DNA of 64,000 bases from positions 310,001-374,000 of the forward strand of contig JANCYW010000008.1 in the NCBI GenBank assembly GCA_026184775.1, written 5' to 3'. How positions within the stretch are numbered: position 1 is the stretch's first letter; every line of letters begins with the position of its first letter. This DNA is from Cyanidium caldarium. Lineage: Eukaryota > Rhodophyta > Bangiophyceae > Cyanidiales > Cyanidiaceae. A model generated the notes under the pieces. The model searched no databases and was not told where the DNA came from. It was given only the letters and a program-made list of their open reading frames with translations. The position numbers were made by a program, and so were the translations under genes. Positions 56,402 to 64,000 of the stretch are shown here, in pieces.

Positions 56402-56827
56402 AGCGGCTGCGTGTGGGCAACAGGTCACGCCATGAGCGGGATGAAGTGGGAAAACGGAGTTGCGCCAACACCGCCAACTGCTCTTACCCGTTGGCAAAAC
56501 TGTGTCGAGTGGACGGATGACGATCACCTTGCCATCGAGGCGCCGAGCGGTAGCCGCGACGCCAATGCCCTGAACGACCGCCTGCAAACACACTGCCCGA
56601 AGCGCGCCCCGTTGGTCGGAGCCAGCTCCTCCACCGAAATGCCGCAATATCGGACAATGCTTGCCAACGCCGTTTCGGTTCGTCGCGACGCGCCTCAGCG
56701 CAGGTCCGCGCGGGTCTTTCCGTGCGCGCCCCTCTCATCCTCTTCTGCGTCAGGCACCTATCGACCGGTCACGAGTGCTGTCGGAAACTGTCCCCTCCGT
56801 CTTACCGCCTGTTCCGTCGCCTCAGCC
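56402..56827. other. Divergent promoter between the patatin and epsin genes
   Basis: This is 426 bases. The epsin frame is open through it without a family-like sequence. Nothing else was recognised. Confidence 0.45.
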
Positions 56828-58132
56828 ATGGATCGCGTGGACTGGACAGAGGTGAAGCGCAAGGGCCAGAAGCAGCGCGGACGGCTTGTGTCTTGGCTGA
56901 AGGATGCGGTGATGACCGACATCGAGAACAAGGTGCGGGCGGCGACCAGCGTGGAGGAGTACGGGGTGACGCAGCGGGAGATGGCGGAGATTGCCGCCGC
57001 CACCCACAACGCGGAGGAATACCCGCTCATTATGGGGGTGATATGGTCGCGGTTGAACGACCAGGGACGTTACTGGCGTCGGGTATACAAAGCGTTGGAT
57101 CTGCTGCGGTACCTGGCGCTCCACGGCTCGCCGCGGGTTTTGGACGAGGCGCGCACCGGCGTGCACCACTTGCAGGCGCTGCAGGAATTTCGGTACTTTG
57201 ACCCGCGGGAGAAACGCGACTGCGGCCTCAGCGTGCGTCAGCGCGCCAAACTGGTGGTGGAGATAGTGACCGACCCGCGGCGCTTCGAGGAGGAGCAGCA
57301 GCGCAGCCTGGTTATGCGTCAGAAGATGAGTGCCTCGGTGGGTTCCACCGCGATGGGCATACCGGCGTACGCTAGTTACGCTGGCAGCGGCGGCGGCGCG
57401 TACGCTCCCAACGCTCCGTACGCCGCGTCGTTTGGCGGGTTCGCCGGTTTCGAGCCGCGCGCGAGTTCGTTGGAGGCGGAGCGCCGCGGATCCCTGGCGG
57501 CGTACGACGGGCGGGCGCGATCACACTCGCCACCGCCGTCTCGGGGGCCGACCATGGCCTCGCTGCTGCCAGAGCCGACGGGAACGACCACGGCGTCGAC
57601 CACGACCCGCACGCGCGGCCCGACGGTGGACGACCTGCTGAGTTTCGAGGAGGCGCCCGCCCAAGGCCATCACAACAACCGTCATGACGACGGCGAATCC
57701 AAGCAGCCGGCGGCAGTGACGGCGGCCGCCAACGACCCTGCGGACGAGTGGAGCGACTTTACGGCACCGGCGACCGGAGCACCTGCCGCGGAGGACGATT
57801 TTTTCCGACAGATCGACACCGGCGGTGCGGCGAGCACGGCGTCAGCTTCCGCCGCGACGAATGCGCTGCGACCTCACAGACCGAATACGATGACAGCCGC
57901 GCCCTCGGACGGCATCGAGTGGACCAGCGCCACCAACGTGTTGCCGGCGGCTGCCACGACGCCAGCGCATCGGCTTCCGACATCGACCACCTATCCGCCC
58001 AACAGCAGCAACAGCAGCATCACCTCCGGAGACCGTGGTGACGCTGCCGGCGCCGACCCTTTCTCTTCGCTGCTGGCGGAGGTGTCGCTAACCACCGCAC
58101 CGCGACGAGGGAAACCGCGACCCGACGGGTAA
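56828..58132 (+). CDS. Epsin-like ENTH-domain clathrin adaptor
   Basis: Epsins bind phosphoinositides through an ENTH domain, bend membranes and recruit clathrin. The 434-residue protein has the ENTH domain at about 15-150. DAVMTDIENKVRAATSVEEY is followed by YPLIMGVIWSRLNDQGRYWR, then RVYKALDLLRYLALHGSPRV and LQALQEFRYFDPREKRD. The last is the W-R-x-x-Y-K-A-L-x-L-L-x-Y-L and F-x-x-D-x-x-G/D pattern of the family. The disordered tail has DDLLSFEEAP near residue 270, a clathrin-box-like motif, and DEWSDFTAPA, a possible adaptor-binding motif. No UIM is visible, so it fits the EpsinR/Ent3 or plant epsin type. The ATG at 56828 (MDRVDWTEVKRK) is chosen over longer upstream frames. Confidence 0.9.
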   Translation: MDRVDWTEVKRKGQKQRGRLVSWLKDAVMTDIENKVRAATSVEEYGVTQREMAEIAAATHNAEEYPLIMGVIWSRLNDQGRYWRRVYKALDLLRYLALHGSPRVLDEARTGVHHLQALQEFRYFDPREKRDCGLSVRQRAKLVVEIVTDPRRFEEEQQRSLVMRQKMSASVGSTAMGIPAYASYAGSGGGAYAPNAPYAASFGGFAGFEPRASSLEAERRGSLAAYDGRARSHSPPPSRGPTMASLLPEPTGTTTASTTTRTRGPTVDDLLSFEEAPAQGHHNNRHDDGESKQPAAVTAAANDPADEWSDFTAPATGAPAAEDDFFRQIDTGGAASTASASAATNALRPHRPNTMTAAPSDGIEWTSATNVLPAAATTPAHRLPTSTTYPPNSSNSSITSGDRGDAAGADPFSSLLAEVSLTTAPRRGKPRPDG

Positions 58133-58222
58133 AAGTGGATTGTAGCATCGAGGCGTCACGCGCGGCAAACTCCCGTCGGCCTATCTCCGTCCCCGCCCCT
58201 CCACGGGCCCTCGCAGACACCG

Positions 58223-59236
58223 TTACGGCATATCGATGATGCGCTGGGCGGCCAGTCGAAAGTAGCCCGCGGCCGACACCACGCTCAGCCAGGCGGCCGT
58301 GTACAAGAGTGCCACACCGGTGCGCGTGAGCCACAGCGGCATGCCAGCGCCCGGTTGCGCCAGCAACAACACCAACAGCGCCACCATCTGCACGGACGTC
58401 TTCCATTTGCCGGCCACGCCGACGGCCACGACATCGTGCTCACCGCGCATTGCCATCCATTCACGCAGCGCCGACACTGCCAGCTCGCGCAGGATGATCG
58501 CCGCCGCCGGAATGGTCACCGTCGGCGAGGCGAACCGACCCGTCAACAACACCAGCACTGCCGTCACCATCAGCTTATCGGCCACTGGATCCAGAAATGA
58601 TCCCCACGCGCTCTGCACGCCCAGCTGTCGCGCCACATACCCGTCGAGCCAGTCGGTCAGCGCCGCCACCAGGAAGAGCGTGGCACACACAACCGCCGAC
58701 CATGCCACCGGAAAGTAGAAGCACGCCGTCAGCACCGGCACATACACGATGCGGGTCATGGTGAGCACGTTAGGCACGTTCCAGAACGAGCGCCACTGCA
58801 CGCGCACCGGCAGCGGCGCCTTGTCCTCCTCGCTGCCCAGGTTGAGGTTGTAGGTCTTTGGCGGTGGCGGTGTCGCCGGAGTGGTGTTGGCAGTGGCCGC
58901 CGACTCGGTCGGCGGTGTGGGCGCTGGCGGCCTATCCGGCGCACTGCACGCTCGCCACCGCGCTATCTGTCGCCGTCGTCGGGGGAACGTACAACAAGGC
59001 AATCGAGTCGATGAGCCCATAGAGAGGTTGCAGAGCGTTTCTGCCCACGTCGACAACGACCCTAACACGAGTCTGCGGCCATAGGGACGCCATTTCCGGC
59101 GCTCGTTGCACAACAGCGTCGGGTTGCTGAACGCCGTCCACACCACCGGATCCATCCGCCCGTCCGCACCCTCCTGCACCGCCTCGACCCCCGTAACACC
59201 CAATCGATAACGTGTAGAACGCTTCGCCACCTTCAT
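58223..59236 (-). CDS. pgsA: Phosphatidylglycerophosphate synthase (CDP-alcohol phosphatidyltransferase)
   Basis: The enzyme makes phosphatidylglycerol phosphate from CDP-diacylglycerol and glycerol-3-phosphate, the committed step to phosphatidylglycerol and cardiolipin. The CDP-alcohol motif is complete: DWLDGYVARQ, then WGSFLDPVADK (D-x2-D-G-x2-A-R-x8-G-x3-D-x3-D, near residue 194). The domain starts with the typical WNVPNVLTMTRIVYVPVLTA. Five or six hydrophobic helices and AAAIILRELAVSALREWMAM, then GKWKTSVQMVAL, follow the bacterial PgsA pattern. A poorly conserved, basic and Ser/Thr/Pro-rich region of about 145 residues precedes it and should be an organelle leader; plastid or mitochondrion cannot be separated by eye. 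ATG at 59236; an alternative lies at residue 73. Confidence 0.9.
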   Translation of the reverse strand: MKVAKRSTRYRLGVTGVEAVQEGADGRMDPVVWTAFSNPTLLCNERRKWRPYGRRLVLGSLSTWAETLCNLSMGSSTRLPCCTFPRRRRQIARWRACSAPDRPPAPTPPTESAATANTTPATPPPPKTYNLNLGSEEDKAPLPVRVQWRSFWNVPNVLTMTRIVYVPVLTACFYFPVAWSAVVCATLFLVAALTDWLDGYVARQLGVQSAWGSFLDPVADKLMVTAVLVLLTGRFASPTVTIPAAAIILRELAVSALREWMAMRGEHDVVAVGVAGKWKTSVQMVALLVLLLAQPGAGMPLWLTRTGVALLYTAAWLSVVSAAGYFRLAAQRIIDMP

Positions 59237-59454
59237 CGACTACAGAAACACTCGTCGCCGACCTCTCTGTGCACCCGACCGACTTGTCATCACACGGCAC
59301 CCTGCCGCCGTCGACAGCGCCACAGCACCGCCACCTCGCAACGGCCGTCGGTCTCGTTCGTGGGACACACGCACGGCCCCTCCGGTTGCGGCTCCACGGG
59401 CATCTGCACGACCTCGGAGGGTACTCGGTAGGGGCACCGGGCAGCACCATCCAC

Positions 59455-60924
59455 ATGGAAGTGTTACGGGCGCTGCAACGCGCTGGAGAGTTCGGGCCCT
59501 CCATGACGCAGTCGCAGCTGCTGGAGGAGGAGGGCGTGTTGCGGGTGGACGGGCAGTCGTTCGCGCTGGATGCGGCTACGGCGGCGCAGCGCACTGCGGG
59601 GATGCGCAAGGGCGAGCCGTACCGGGTGCGCGACGTGTACGTAGCGCTGTTGCAGGCCAACGCGCCCATTCGGGAGTATGCGGCGTACTGTCAGGAGCAC
59701 CAGGCGAGTCGGCTGATGGAGCCGGAGCGCAAGGAGCTGCTGCGGTTTGTGCTGGGCGAGCTGGGCAGTGAGAACGAGTCGGCACTGTTGGGGAGGGCGC
59801 TGCAGACCAGGGAAGATGCAGTGCCGGAAGCGTCGAGGGAGAAGGACGCGGTGACAGACGTGAAGCGGGCAGCGACCGCAGCGGGGCGGGAGGACGCGGT
59901 CGGCGGGCGACCGATCGAACGGGCGCCAGAGGAGGCGGCAGCGTCCGTGGAGCAGCGAGTACGTGCAGCGATGAAGCGAGAGCGCGTGCAGCGCAGTATG
60001 GACTCGGTGCTGGAGGTGGATGCGCGACGGCGAGTGGATTTCTCCAGACTGGCGGTGATGGACCGGCTGCGCGCGGTCTTGGAGGATATGCGCAGCGGTA
60101 AAGCGCGTCGCGCCGAGGCGTTTGCGGAGCGGCCGGCAGCCAGTGCACCGACAGAGACGGTGGATATCGTACGTGGCGACCGTTACAAGGCCGACACGCA
60201 GCGCGCCTACCGCGAGGCCGGTTTGGGCGATGTGGAGCGGCTACAGATCGATCCGGCGGCGAGCTTCTCGGCAGCCGAGGCGTGGTCGACATCGGCGCCG
60301 CCGTCTGCAGCACCCGCGGCGGTGGCTGCTGACGTCCGCTCGAACGCCGCCATTCCGGTGCCGCGGCCGGCGGCGGTGAACGGCGTCGAGGCGCCGCGCC
60401 AACCGGCCCCGATCGACGGCGAACCGATCGTCATCTTGCCGTCGGGCGTGCAGCCGCTGGTGACCATGCTCAATGCCGCCTCGTTCCTCGAACGCGGCGT
60501 GTTCGCGTCCCATGCGGAGATGCGCCAACGCGGCAGCGTGAAACGACCCGGCGAGCGGCTGCGATTGCACCACCGCGGCGAAACGTACGTGGTCACCGAC
60601 CAGCCGAACCGCCTCACCGCCGACGAATGGCGCCGCGTCGTTGCGGTGATCTGCCAGGGCGCCGCTTGGCAGTTCAAGGGATGGCCGTTCCCGGGCGGCC
60701 CGTCGGAGATCTTCGCCCGCAAACGCGGCTTCTACTTTCACTACGACGACGAACGCATCCCGTCTCAAGTATCCCAGTGGGCGGTCAAGTGCATCGCCAT
60801 CAGCCGCAACCGTCGCCACATGGACGAGAGCGCCGCGCTGGAGTTTTGGAGCGCTGTGCACACACATCGCCAGCGGATGCGCCGCGAACGAGGGTTGTCA
60901 TACCAGAGTGCAGTGAGATATTGA
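59455..60924 (+). CDS. CDC73: CDC73/parafibromin, PAF1 complex subunit
   Basis: CDC73 links the PAF1 complex to RNA polymerase II and to histone modification and 3' end formation. The 489-residue protein starts MEVLRALQRAGEFG, matching the family MDxLxxLR start, with YRVRDVYVALLQANAPIREY and PERKELLRFVLGE. The C-terminal GTPase-like fold reads PIVILPSGVQPLVTMLNAAS, then FLERGVF. TYVVTDQPNRLTADEWRRVV, AVICQGAAWQFKGWPFPGGP, SEIFARKRGFYFHYDDE and QWAVKCIAISRNRRHMDESA, with ALEFW, follow in exact family order. Length is close to that of the human protein. The ATG at 59455 is the only ATG at the start of the frame. Confidence 0.95.
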   Translation: MEVLRALQRAGEFGPSMTQSQLLEEEGVLRVDGQSFALDAATAAQRTAGMRKGEPYRVRDVYVALLQANAPIREYAAYCQEHQASRLMEPERKELLRFVLGELGSENESALLGRALQTREDAVPEASREKDAVTDVKRAATAAGREDAVGGRPIERAPEEAAASVEQRVRAAMKRERVQRSMDSVLEVDARRRVDFSRLAVMDRLRAVLEDMRSGKARRAEAFAERPAASAPTETVDIVRGDRYKADTQRAYREAGLGDVERLQIDPAASFSAAEAWSTSAPPSAAPAAVAADVRSNAAIPVPRPAAVNGVEAPRQPAPIDGEPIVILPSGVQPLVTMLNAASFLERGVFASHAEMRQRGSVKRPGERLRLHHRGETYVVTDQPNRLTADEWRRVVAVICQGAAWQFKGWPFPGGPSEIFARKRGFYFHYDDERIPSQVSQWAVKCIAISRNRRHMDESAALEFWSAVHTHRQRMRRERGLSYQSAVRY

Positions 60925-61173
60925 GTCGACAGGGGTTGGTGGAAGGCTCGTCGCGCCACGCTTTGTGGTCTGGTTATTCTCTTGATACGGAGGTAAACGT
61001 CCCTCGTCGAGCAGTCCTCCCCGTTGCACCACCGGAGACGGGACGCGGACGTCGTCCATTCTGTCGCCCGTCGAAAGGCGTGGACGACGGAACGCCCGTC
61101 ACCACGTCTCGATGAGGAAGCAGAGTCGGTGCGGCCACGCTGCACGATCCCTAGTGTGTCCGATCTCGCTGGT

Positions 61174-64000
61174 ATGGAAGTGTTTTGTGTGCCGACGAAC
61201 GAGTCGACGGTGTTGTCGGGCGTCTCACCGACGACGACCGGCGCTCCGCCCGATCCCATCACCCGGGTGCGTTGGTTGCAACGCGATCACCACCACCGGG
61301 ACGATGCACCGGGCTGGGTGTTGCCGGACGACGCCGAGCGTTATCAGGGGAGTGCGTGCGAGGCGCTGGTGTTTTGCGGTACGCAGAGCGGTTGCGTTCG
61401 CTCGCGGGTGGTGCCGACGGCCGCGGCGTATGCAGCCTGGGCGGGCGCTTCCCTGCCGGTCGCTACGGCGGCGACAGCTGCAGTGCGCGCTCCCGACGGT
61501 ATACGGGCTCTGGACGTGATGTGCAGTGATGTGGACGCTGCGCACGATCTCATCTTGTCGGCATCGTGGGATGGGGTGTTGGTGCGTCGACGCACCGGCG
61601 CCCCGGTGCACAGCCTGTTGGCCGCCGACCACTGGGTGGAAGCGCGTTGCGTGTGTGCCAGTCCGGTGTCCGGCCACGCCATGGCGTTTGTGACCACCGA
61701 CCGCGGCTATATGCATATGCTGGATGTGTTGCGCGGGCGCAGCGTGCGTACCACCTCCAGCGCGCCCGCCGCGCAGCGCACGCTGGTGGCGTGTTGGGGC
61801 CAGCCGCAGGCGGTGGTGCTCGGGCACGACGACGGTTCGGTATCGGTGCGGGATGCGTCCACGCTGGCGGTGATGCAACGGGAACCGCTGGCGGTGGTGC
61901 GCAGCACGTTGCGCATGCCAGTGGCGGACCTGGCGATGCGGCCAGACGTCTCGCAGGCGCTGGTGTGTTTCGGGGTGAGTCCGCTGCTGCGCCTGTACGA
62001 CATTCGCGTGAGCGCCACCCGTAGTGCGGGCAATGTGCCGGCCATTGTGCAGGAGACGACAGTCGGCAGTGGAGACTCGGTGGTGGCGGTGCGACGGGTA
62101 GACGGTGCGCGACATTCGGGCTGGTTGGCACTGGGCGCGTCTGGCACGGTGCAGCGGGTGTCGATGGCGGCGGCGCCCGAGGAGGCGGCCATGGTGGCGG
62201 TACTGGACACGGAGGGCGACCTGTGCACTTGTTTGGATGTGTCGCCTGACGGGCGGCATATGGCGGTGGGCGACACCGGCGGCATGCTGCACGTGTGGCA
62301 GTTGCCCGCATCGAGCGACACCGCCGACGGCGATGCGGGGATGACAGCGGCGCTGGAGGCGGGGGCGGTGGCGTTCGAGCGTGAGTGGCACGAGGCGCTG
62401 CGACCGGCTGCCGAACGACCGCCGCCGTGTGTCTGTGTGCCGCCCACCGCGCCGCTGCTATCGGAGATGCCGTTGCAGCGGCGCCGCACGTTGCCGGGCA
62501 GCGTCGCATCCGATCATCGGCGCTGGCACTTTCCGGAACGGTTAAGTGCCGAAGCGCTGAAAGCGGCGCGCTTCGTGCAGTCGGTAGGGTATCTGACGGC
62601 CGCCGATGCGATCGCGTTGCTGCTGCCGGATCCGCAACCGGGAGAGGAGCCGATGCGCTGGACGGGCGAGGAGCTGCCGCCGCCATCGCCCGTCGCCCCG
62701 CTTTGGGAACGCCTCCGGTATCGCAAGATCGACCTGGCGCGTGCCGAAAGCGTGGACGGCTTCGACTTTGCCGCCCACAATCGGACGCCGTATTGTGGAC
62801 TGGAGAACGCGCTGCCCAGTTCGTACATCAATGCGGCCATACAGATGCTGTATTTCGTGCGGCCGTTCCGACGGGCCATGGAACACGCCGCCGCCCGCTT
62901 CCCGGCCACGCCCGAGTCGATGGAGGTGAATCTGGCCGCCGAGCTCGGTCATCTGTTCCGAATGATGAACCGCGGGGCCGGACAGGCGTGTCAGGCGACG
63001 CAGCTGATGCGGGCGCTGCGAGGCACGCCGCAGGCGATGGCGCTGCAGTTGGTAGATCATCCGACGGAGACGGGGGCATCGGCAGGTAGGGGCAGTGGGG
63101 AGGCGCCCCGGATGGGTGTTGCCGCCCGGCGTATCGACAAGTTCTTGCGGTATCTGTTGGAGCAGGTGGCGCACGACGAGCTCGTCACCTCGGTGGTGGA
63201 CGCGCTGTTCGGCGCAGAGGTGGTCATCCGCACCCGCGCCGTGGCCGACGGTTCTGAGAGCGTGCAACGCACTCGCCAGTACGTGCTGACGGTGTACAGG
63301 GAGATGGATGCGGGTGCGGCCGGCGAGGCGGAGACTATGCCATCGTTGTCTACCGCCGTGCAACGCTCGTTGCATCGCCGCTGGGGACCGATACGGGCGC
63401 TGCACAAGAGCTCGCACCAGGTAGAGCTGGTACATCAAGTTCGGGACGTCCAGTCGCTGCCGCCGGTGCTGTTGTGCAGTTGCGGCGAGGATGCCGGGCC
63501 GGTGGAGCAAGTGCCACGGACGCTCGAGTTGGCGGCGACCGAAGCGGCACCGCGGGCGTACGAACTGGTGGCGGTCATCGTGGCGGTGGCAGGCAGCAGC
63601 GAGGCGGCGGATGCGTCGCTGGTGGCGTTCATTCAAGTGGATACGGGGGAGGCGTCGGAGGACGAACAGGAGAGCGGTTGGTATTGTTTCAACGACTTTA
63701 CGATCACGCCGATGCCCGACGTGGCCGAGGTGACCCACTTCCCCGATTCGCGCTGGCGGCCGGTGATCCTGGCGTATCGGGAGCGACGGTCGAAGAGCAC
63801 TGTCGCCGAGTGGCAACTACCGCCGCCGCCGCCGCCGCCGCCGCTGCCCAGTCGAGAGGCGGCCTTTGCCCTGCATCCGCTGGGCGCCGCCCATCGGCGG
63901 CTGTTGCGCAGCGGCAATGAGTCATCGCTGCGGCAGCAGCTGTCGTTTGTGCCACTGCAACCCGAAGAACCGTGCGGTCGCGGCACCATCGTGGCGTTGG
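61174..64000 (+). CDS. PAN2: PAN2, deadenylase complex subunit (5' part, runs off the window)
   Basis: PAN2 with PAN3 shortens poly(A) tails. The frame from the ATG at 61174 (MEVFCVPTNESTVLSG) is open to the last base, giving at least 942 codons. The first 380 residues form a WD40 propeller (TCLDVSPDGRHMAVGDTGGM, then LHVWQLP). A linker follows. The inactive ubiquitin-hydrolase-like domain begins near residue 540 with TPYCGLENALPSSYINAAIQ, then MLYF, which matches the PAN2 Y-x-G-L-E-x-x-x-P-N-S-Y-x-N motif. AAELGHLFRMMN is also typical. Proline runs are coded by a (CCG)n tract near 63820-63850. The DEDD exonuclease domain would lie beyond the right edge, so catalytic residues cannot be checked. 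It sits 249 bases behind CDC73. Confidence 0.9.
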   Translation, partial: MEVFCVPTNESTVLSGVSPTTTGAPPDPITRVRWLQRDHHHRDDAPGWVLPDDAERYQGSACEALVFCGTQSGCVRSRVVPTAAAYAAWAGASLPVATAATAAVRAPDGIRALDVMCSDVDAAHDLILSASWDGVLVRRRTGAPVHSLLAADHWVEARCVCASPVSGHAMAFVTTDRGYMHMLDVLRGRSVRTTSSAPAAQRTLVACWGQPQAVVLGHDDGSVSVRDASTLAVMQREPLAVVRSTLRMPVADLAMRPDVSQALVCFGVSPLLRLYDIRVSATRSAGNVPAIVQETTVGSGDSVVAVRRVDGARHSGWLALGASGTVQRVSMAAAPEEAAMVAVLDTEGDLCTCLDVSPDGRHMAVGDTGGMLHVWQLPASSDTADGDAGMTAALEAGAVAFEREWHEALRPAAERPPPCVCVPPTAPLLSEMPLQRRRTLPGSVASDHRRWHFPERLSAEALKAARFVQSVGYLTAADAIALLLPDPQPGEEPMRWTGEELPPPSPVAPLWERLRYRKIDLARAESVDGFDFAAHNRTPYCGLENALPSSYINAAIQMLYFVRPFRRAMEHAAARFPATPESMEVNLAAELGHLFRMMNRGAGQACQATQLMRALRGTPQAMALQLVDHPTETGASAGRGSGEAPRMGVAARRIDKFLRYLLEQVAHDELVTSVVDALFGAEVVIRTRAVADGSESVQRTRQYVLTVYREMDAGAAGEAETMPSLSTAVQRSLHRRWGPIRALHKSSHQVELVHQVRDVQSLPPVLLCSCGEDAGPVEQVPRTLELAATEAAPRAYELVAVIVAVAGSSEAADASLVAFIQVDTGEASEDEQESGWYCFNDFTITPMPDVAEVTHFPDSRWRPVILAYRERRSKSTVAEWQLPPPPPPPPLPSREAAFALHPLGAAHRRLLRSGNESSLRQQLSFVPLQPEEPCGRGTIVAL

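Noticed and set aside
62542-63816. Minus-strand frame of 424 codons at the right end
   Set aside because: The plus strand is open from 61174 to the window end and encodes PAN2 motifs; the antisense frame has none.
1-64000. tRNA genes, including permuted ones, rRNA, CRISPR arrays and telomere repeats
   Set aside because: By-eye search of the intergenic stretches found no T-loop/acceptor pairing, no regularly spaced repeats and no terminal G-rich repeats. A covariance-model scan would be more reliable, so a missed tRNA is possible.

Overview
The window looks like nuclear DNA of a unicellular photosynthetic eukaryote. The best fit is a cyanidiophyte red alga of the Cyanidioschyzon type. The DNA is visibly GC-rich and densely packed, and almost every gene is a single uninterrupted frame. 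Many proteins begin with organelle-targeting leaders, one of them with the MAFV start typical of red-algal plastid proteins. Only one spliceosomal intron can be shown, in the histone deacetylase gene; it has GTAAGT, ACTAAC and CAG signals. I see no rRNA, tRNA, CRISPR array, telomere or intact mobile element. The organism assignment is inference from gene content and architecture.

Layout. 0-8 kb: MIC60 (mitochondrial cristae), RNase H2 subunit C, OGG1, riboflavin synthase with a plastid-type leader, a WBP2-like GRAM protein and an SHAQKYF-class MYB. 9-22 kb: a large putative DNA-binding protein whose C-terminal half resembles the winged-helix and TPR part of STAND regulators but has no NTPase; a DUF4602-like basic protein; a UBXD8/FAF2-like ERAD protein; IMP dehydrogenase; a reticulon; a plastid ACT-ACT protein; prefoldin 4; SEC12. 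22.5-24.6 kb: a decayed open frame carrying a TnpB/Fanzor-like RuvC-III motif, the only accessory-looking stretch. 25-38 kb: an unknown protein, a DUF815 AAA ATPase, NOB1, an HHL1-like plastid protein, uS4/RPS9, a TPLATE-like TSET subunit and a small plastid protein. 38-50 kb: an ARP4-like protein, a HAD nucleotidase-like protein, PheRS beta, two unknown proteins, a class I HDAC with its intron, CRY-DASH and a leucine-zipper/transmembrane protein. 51-64 kb: LTV1, TSR2, an AtpI/CGL160-like plastid membrane protein, a patatin lipase, an epsin, PGP synthase, CDC73, and the 5' part of PAN2, which runs off the right edge.

Themes. Five genes belong, or may belong, to 40S ribosome production: NOB1, LTV1, TSR2, uS4 and perhaps the DUF4602-like protein. 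LTV1 and TSR2 face each other tail to tail. A second set serves the early secretory and endocytic system: SEC12, reticulon, UBXD8, epsin and TPLATE. A third set is chromatin and RNA metabolism: HDAC, ARP4, CDC73, PAN2 and RNase H2C. Plastid functions are riboflavin synthase, the ACT protein, the HHL1-like and AtpI-like proteins and probably PGP synthase and CRY-DASH. Genes mostly alternate in strand. Convergent pairs are often only 31-113 bases apart, while divergent pairs share 220-530 base promoters. Starts were placed on ATG codons, often internal to a longer open frame, guided by family alignment or a plausible leader.
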